NCBI GenBank assembly: GCA_003342895.1
Contig: PTFA01000011.1
Location: forward strand, 2,405,644 to 2,469,643
DNA from: Casuarius casuarius
Lineage: Eukaryota > Chordata > Aves > Casuariiformes > Casuariidae
Direction: 5' to 3'
DNA: 64,000 bases
A program made the translations under genes and the position numbers. Positions 58,931 through 64,000 of this stretch are shown here, one piece after another. Position 1 is the stretch's first letter, and every line of letters begins with the position of its first letter. The notes under the pieces were generated by a model. The model was not told the DNA's origin. It searched no databases and saw only the letters and a program-made list of their open reading frames with translations.

Positions 58931-58942
58931 CCACCAGGTGGT
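58931..58942 (+). promoter_or_regulatory. CTCF-core-like motif
   Basis: CCACCAGGTGGT agrees with 11 of 12 positions of the commonly used CTCF core CCASYAGRKGGC. It is also nearly palindromic, so a chance E-box-like palindrome is an equal explanation. Single motif hits of this length are expected by chance in 64 kb. Confidence 0.25.
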
Positions 58943-59268
58943 AACAACTTGCAGCTACTAATGATTTGGCTGGATTTGAATCCTAGAGGTAAAAAGTGAA
59001 AGGCTGTCTGTCCCACTGCTGGTCCCTTGACACATTCTGACCTCTACCAAAATTTTACAGTGAGGAAGGAAAGCTGTACAGCTTTTAGGCAGACTATGAC
59101 ATGAGAAAGATATCTGTTCTTACAGTATGTATCTGTCCAGACAAACTTAGGACTGCATGAAATACTAGATTTAAGAGGTCTGAGGTAAACAGAGCTCAAG
59201 TAAAATCACTGACTTGTGCAGTCCACAAAGACAGTCTTCTATTAATCACTATTTTTAATATTTTAAGA
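58943..59268. other. No supported gene
   Basis: Nothing recognised. Confidence 0.5.
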
Positions 59269-59286
59269 TGTATCATGCATGATACA
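59269..59286. repeat. Perfect 18 bp palindrome
   Basis: TGTATCATGCATGATACA is identical to its reverse complement with no spacer. It may be a chance event or a homodimer binding site. Confidence 0.9.
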
Positions 59287-60226
59287 CTTCCCACTGTTTC
59301 AGTATTAGGAAAATCTGCTGGACTAATGCTTTGCACCCAAGACCATGAGGGCCCCATTAGGTTTTATTATGCAATACAAGTATTCTCAAATGTCTCATAT
59401 CACAAACGCGCAAACAGCACAGAGGCACACTTAAGAGTATTCATTTCACAGTGCTCTTACCCTCAGAGAAGGCTGTTTGAATCCTTCCGAAATTTTGTTT
59501 AATGGAACAACTGTGTAGTTACTCTTATGTTCACAATACAGATGGACATCCTTTGAAAAATAAAGCATTATAAGACCTGTGGATTAAAAACAAGCCAAAT
59601 GCCTTATTAACCACTTTACTTAGAAGACACTCCTCTTGTTTACTGCAAAGAAAATAAAAAATTGATTTCTCATAAATAACTCCAGCAATGCCACATCTTG
59701 TAACCCTCTGAAGTTATCAGAACATATATTTGACACTACAAAATTACCTGCTACTATATTTAGCAAGGCATCTTTTCTTATTAGTTTCTTCTTCACAGTC
59801 AGCCTTTTTGTGTGCTGCTGAAGTTTTTGTTCTGACAAGGATGTTCAAATTGCTTTTAATACAACGGGGAACCAAGGTAAAGTACTTCAGCTCACATTAG
59901 AGGAGGGATTAGTATAGCAATTTGTTCAGCTGAAGCATAATGAACTGCATTTTGGCATCTCAAACTTGTAGACCTACTCTTCCTTAAAAATGTACAGTGA
60001 AGCTCCACAGGCAGGTATCATCCTCCAGTTTTTTTAAGGTTAAAAAGAAACAATAGCTCTGTGCTTTGTTTCAGCTAAATACCCAAAATTTCACAAGCAT
60101 GCTTAAACCCTAGCCGAACTGCTTAGGTTAGGGCCAGGCCAGATAAACACAGGCATCGTCTGTCTTAATTTTTCCCTCTTAAATTGTTATTGAATATTTT
60201 ATACTTATAGAAATAAGGTATCCACA
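59287..60226. other. No supported gene
   Basis: AT-rich sequence with nothing recognised. Confidence 0.5.
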
Positions 60227-60760
60227 ATGCCTTTTATCCTCCAAAAAGATGACTTTCCGAATCAGTTTGAGTTCTGGGCAGTTCATGGTTTCTATTTTCT
60301 CCCCTCACCCTTGTTTTCTGAATGGGTCCCACAGCTAGGTTTTCTGGAGCTTAGTAACATACAGACACCAACTGAAACTCTTCTCCTAAGTGGGGCATTC
60401 ATAACAATTTTATCCTCACGCAGATCCTCTGGCGTCAAGCAAGTCTTGGATTCTGCAGCTCTTCATCAGCTGTCAGTGATTCTCTACCTAGCTAGCAGGA
60501 GCCTAACTTTGAGGCTCCTACTTCTTCACAAACCCATGTTGAAATTGTCTGAATTACTCAGCTGGTGCAGGGAAGAGAACACAAACACACAGGACACAGA
60601 CAGCTCAATTATTACCTCAAAAATCAACACTTCCCAAGAGGCAGGGAGAAGTGAGGGGAGCTTTTTTTTTTTTTCGGTAAGTTTGAATCATTTAGTGCTG
60701 CTTTCTTCAGAGCAAGAGAATGCTTGTTCTCCCTTTCAATTTCTTTTTTTTCTTCCCTGA
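60227..60760 (+). CDS. Longest open frame of the window (177 codons), product unknown
   Basis: ATG at 60227 with A at -3 opens a frame of 177 codons, clearly longer than any other here (next longest 135). I recognise no family. The N-terminal part has many aromatic residues (FEFWAVHGFYFLP), the middle is Leu/Ser-rich with an amphipathic stretch (LYLASRSLTLRLLLLHKPML), and then comes a Thr/Asp/Ser-rich hydrophilic part. A T14 run encodes FFFF. Exactly after codon 150 the sequence reads TTTCG|GTAAGT, a consensus splice donor in phase 0 (GT at 60677-60678), so the coding part could end at 60676 and be spliced on. The residues after that donor look random. It may be a lineage-specific exon or chance; the opposite strand offers nothing better. 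Confidence 0.3.
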   Translation: MPFILQKDDFPNQFEFWAVHGFYFLPSPLFSEWVPQLGFLELSNIQTPTETLLLSGAFITILSSRRSSGVKQVLDSAALHQLSVILYLASRSLTLRLLLLHKPMLKLSELLSWCREENTNTQDTDSSIITSKINTSQEAGRSEGSFFFFSVSLNHLVLLSSEQENACSPFQFLFFLP

Positions 60761-61102
60761 GATGTTTACAGACATGCTTCTTGCAATGGATGCAAGGGAG
60801 GGGAAAAAAAAGAAGAGATTGATATGGACTTTTGTGTGCATGAAAGTATCTCTTTCACCAATTTATTGCTCGCTGTTACTTCTTGCCATAACCGGTAAAA
60901 ATTCAGCAAAGGGTGAATTCTGCCTACTGAATTATGCTTGCTAGTTGGTATTTGGTGCACAAGACAAGTCACAACAATTAAGTTCCTAAAGCTTTTTTTC
61001 CTTCAATTGTATGAAGGATAAAGTTCTCTGTCCTATCATCATAGCCTCTTTCCTTTAACACTGGGATCAGGATGCTGATCTTTTCTGTACTGCTATATTT
61101 AA
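60761..61102. other. No supported gene
   Basis: Nothing recognised. Confidence 0.5.
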
Positions 61103-61165
61103 GTGCTGTAATTTTTTTTTTCACTTTTTTTTTCTTTTTTTTTTTTTTTTTTTTTTGTGCTGTAA
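61103..61165. repeat. T-rich tract flanked by 9 bp direct repeats
   Basis: GTGCTGTAA occurs at 61103-61111 and again at 61157-61165. Between the copies lies a T-rich tract broken only by single C, A or CAC interruptions. The arrangement equals a short poly(T) (poly(A) on the minus strand) insertion with target-site duplication, or a slippage duplication. Confidence 0.9.
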
Positions 61166-62772
61166 CCAGATGTGAATAGAGTCCTCCAAATGTGGCAACA
61201 CTGGCACAGTCTGTAATCTCAGCATGACTTCCTTCAATTCATACTCATCTGCTTCTGCTTTCATTTCACATCTGAGCATTGTGCTTGCTTTTTTAGGTAT
61301 TACATTTGTTTGCTTTGAAAACACTTTTGAAACATTCTCAAAAATAANTCCACATTCATTTAAGACAAAATGGAACAAAACTTGAGAGCAGTAGTGGAGT
61401 TACACTTCTTTCCATTTTGCAGTAGTAATTTTAAGGGCATGCTTAACAGAAAAGCTGCTTTTTAAATGTACACTTTCAAGCAGCATTGATAAGTTAAGTT
61501 ATCCAGATCCCCAAAACTACCTTAATCAGCAGATCATATAAAACAGGAACATTCTTCCTAAGTACTCTTTGTTTGCCTGTTCTGTTTTGTACTGTTAATA
61601 AGCCAGTTGTAAGATAAGATGATCTTTATTTTCTCTCCTAAAAGGATACAGATGATCCAGATGTGCTATAGCAAGACAATCAAAGGATAGCACAATATAG
61701 TTACTTTGGAACAGAAAATGTCTATTCCGTCTCCAGAAAAGTTCTGGCTGTTACTGTCAGGAGAGGCTTACACAACCATGTATCACAGCAGCTCATCTGA
61801 CTCCCTGCGGGCTACAGGGAACCTCTGTCTCACGACAATGGACAGTTGCTCCCGAAGTCATTCCACAGACCAAAACACCTGAACAATAACACTAGTGATT
61901 CCAGTGAAGCTAGTATCTGCTATATGGCTAGTTTTCACCCTTCTACACCCCTGCAGAAAGAAGAAGAGGTTTTCCAGAGGCAACAGATCTATACCCATGC
62001 TACAACTGAAGTATTTTTTCCCCCTAATTTATTACACATGCTTATTGCTAATTTTTGTTCATGAAACATTTCAGATTAAGCAACTTACTAAAAAGTACTT
62101 TATCTGTCCTCTTGCCTTTGCCACAATTCTACTTGTCTTCAATTTCTATCACTTCCCACAAAGTTTCAAACTCTATTATCTTTCCTTTCCAGCACTAAAG
62201 CTGTTTTTGTTTCACTGCTAACTTTCCTTCCTACTTCTTTTATGCCTGTAATACTTTCCCAATTAGCCTACTCAATACAGCAAAGCCTAGATCTTTTCTT
62301 CTATTAACTACCGCTTTGAGGAATCATTCCTATTAGAAAGACCATGTGCCTTTCTTCCAGTTGTTCTGCATGTTCATGGAAGTAATTGCGCACTGGCACA
62401 AGACAGAACACCCCTACGTATTATTCTGTTCTGTATATTATTAAGCATTCGCAAAGCAAACACGTAAGCTGTAACAAACTAAACCTATTAATTCAAAGCA
62501 TTAATATTAGGAAAGTAAAAGTACTGAAGAACCAAAACAAAGTCACACTCTCATTGTGAGGAAATTACAGACCGTATGCCACCAGCAACCTGAACTCTGC
62601 TTCGTATCCCGATTCTTCAGAGGCTAACACTTCCCCTAAATAGCTGCACTATGTACACCAAAATACGTAACACCCACTACCTATTAGCTGCCCTAACAAC
62701 TTATTAACTGTGTATCTTCATTATAGGCAAAAAAAGACACAAAAATATATTTTTCCTTCTTTTCCCTTTCAG
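61166..62772. other. No supported gene
   Basis: Single-copy sequence. Overlapping plus frames at 61846-62221 are AT-driven. One ambiguous base lies at 61348. Confidence 0.5.
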
Positions 62773-62962
62773 TATGCTTTACAAGGTTTTATTTACAAGC
62801 AAGAGAACCGGATTTTTTTCAGATGACAGTAGTGATTCTTATACCCTTAACTACAGAACCTGGAGCCTCATGAAAAACCATAATACAATGCAACTAAATC
62901 GCAGGAAGCCACAATGCTGTTACTGCAACAATCTGAGCCTGAAAAACCTGATTTATTCCTAA
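62773..62962 (+). CDS. Candidate terminal exon after strong acceptor, product unknown
   Basis: CCTTCTTTTCCCTTTCAG (ending 62772) is a strong acceptor with a long pyrimidine tract. The next base completes a codon, then ATG at 62774 begins a frame of 62 codons to TAA. The peptide is hydrophilic with an acidic Ser cluster (FFSDDSSDSY), a basic stretch (QLNRRKPQ) and a short Cys motif (CCYC). I recognise no family. A second plus frame (62914-63138) overlaps its end. Confidence 0.3.
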
Positions 62963-64000
62963 CAGAAGTCCTCATCTTCCTATTACTGGAAGCCTGTAAC
63001 AGCAGGAAGACTCCTAAATCAAGCCTGGCTAGAGGACCTAAAGATGCACTCAGGCTTCTTCATCTCTGCCACAGACTGGAACTAATTCTCAGGTTAAACA
63101 CTTTGTCTTCCTTAATTCTGACTGACTCTCCCTCATGAGAGCCAATGTTACATAGGTTTCACAGCAGAACTAAGGGGAAGCGAGCCTGAACAAACTTTTC
63201 ACATATTTTTGTTTTGAAGTAGCCAGAAAGCATGGGTTGTGTACTAAGAGGATGGTAAATCTAAAAGGCACTGGCTTTCTTTTTACATTATATTTCTGCC
63301 TCTTCTCTTAGGGCATGAGGTGAGGGTACCTGGCCTAGCAAGTATAAAATGTATGCATGAGCTGCACTTTTCCTGTTTTTACCCAGACACACAAAATACA
63401 GTCCTCAGACTTCCAGAGGTTTTCATATAAAACATGTGATGCTATTTTCTCAACTTCTCAATGCTTTAGCACAGCAGTGTTTCAAACATCTGCTTGTACC
63501 AATAGCCCTCTCTTGCTGTCTCTGAAGTCCTTTAAGACTCTGTTTATGTCCAAGTATTAACTGGTATAATTAACACTTAGATCATGCAGCAATCTCCTGA
63601 ATTAGCAGCTTGCTAATGAGCTCTGCTCAAGTCCAGTGCCTGGATGTCATGATCCTGCTGTTACCTTTGCAGCAATACAGCAGTGTNGAATAGAGAATGA
63701 CAGACATGAGCTCTAAATACCATGGGTATGCCATTATCTCCAAGGAATCCAAAGAATTTTATCTACAATCTAAAGCTTACTAGGTAGCATCAAGAGTGGT
63801 TTCTGCAACAACATGGTCCTTCTTCTTAAGGCTTTCTGGCCTTTTAACATAACTGGAGCTGTCTGACAAAATCTCAACCTGTAAAACGGATGCAAGATTA
63901 CCCTATATCCCAGGGTATATAGTAGATACATTGGTATGCTTGCACTTGGAAGTAGCATCAAGACCCAATATTACCCCAAAATTCTGATCTCTTAATTATT
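62963..64000. other. No supported gene
   Basis: Single-copy AT-rich sequence with an ambiguous base at 63687. Nothing recognised. Confidence 0.5.

Overview
This window reads as an avian nuclear genome segment. It is AT-rich with interspersed simple A/T tracts and contains CR1 LINE 3' ends of the bird type, one of which (1972-2336) ends in the diagnostic octamer repeat ATTCTGTG ATTCTGTG. No bacterial, viral or organellar gene organisation is visible. There are no rRNA or tRNA genes, no CRISPR array, no CpG island of promoter size, and no open frame that I can assign to a named protein family. About 23 single isolated N calls (for example 6583, 12367, 29794, 35294, 51796) show a draft-type assembly.

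Layout. 1-4 kb: a possible minus-strand terminal exon, a well-preserved CR1 3' end, and a diverged local duplication (about 2450-2702 and 3438-3697). 4-13 kb: non-coding sequence with ancient repeat remnants, a second CR1 3' end (9535-9995) and a 24-A tract preceded by AATAAA (6906-6950). 13-21 kb: the most exon-like minus-strand pieces (13268-13399, 17915-18047), a striking A-B-A'-B' pair of in-place inverted blocks (16377-16490), an old CR1 fragment, and a second local duplication about 1 kb apart (19304-19403 and 20362-20458) flanking a minus-strand open frame. 21-35 kb: mostly featureless, with two minus-strand exon candidates (30583-30636 and 29944-30072), a G-quadruplex motif and a 3 x 23 bp minisatellite. 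35-44 kb: a dispersed amniote repeat, MIR-like fragments and a clear but old CR1 piece (40325-40710). 44-64 kb: a 32-bp-arm hairpin (44481-44594), several plus-strand exon-like frames, the longest open frame of the window (60227-60760, 177 codons) and a T-rich insertion flanked by a 9 bp direct repeat.

Interpretation. The sequence is best explained as intron and/or intergenic DNA. Several minus-strand frames with acceptable splice sites could be exons of a many-exon gene crossing the window on the minus strand, but exon-like frames also occur on the plus strand, so many of them must be chance. None is identified by family. All coding calls are low confidence and need transcript or cross-species evidence. 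The repeat calls and the inverted or duplicated structures are the firm part of this annotation.
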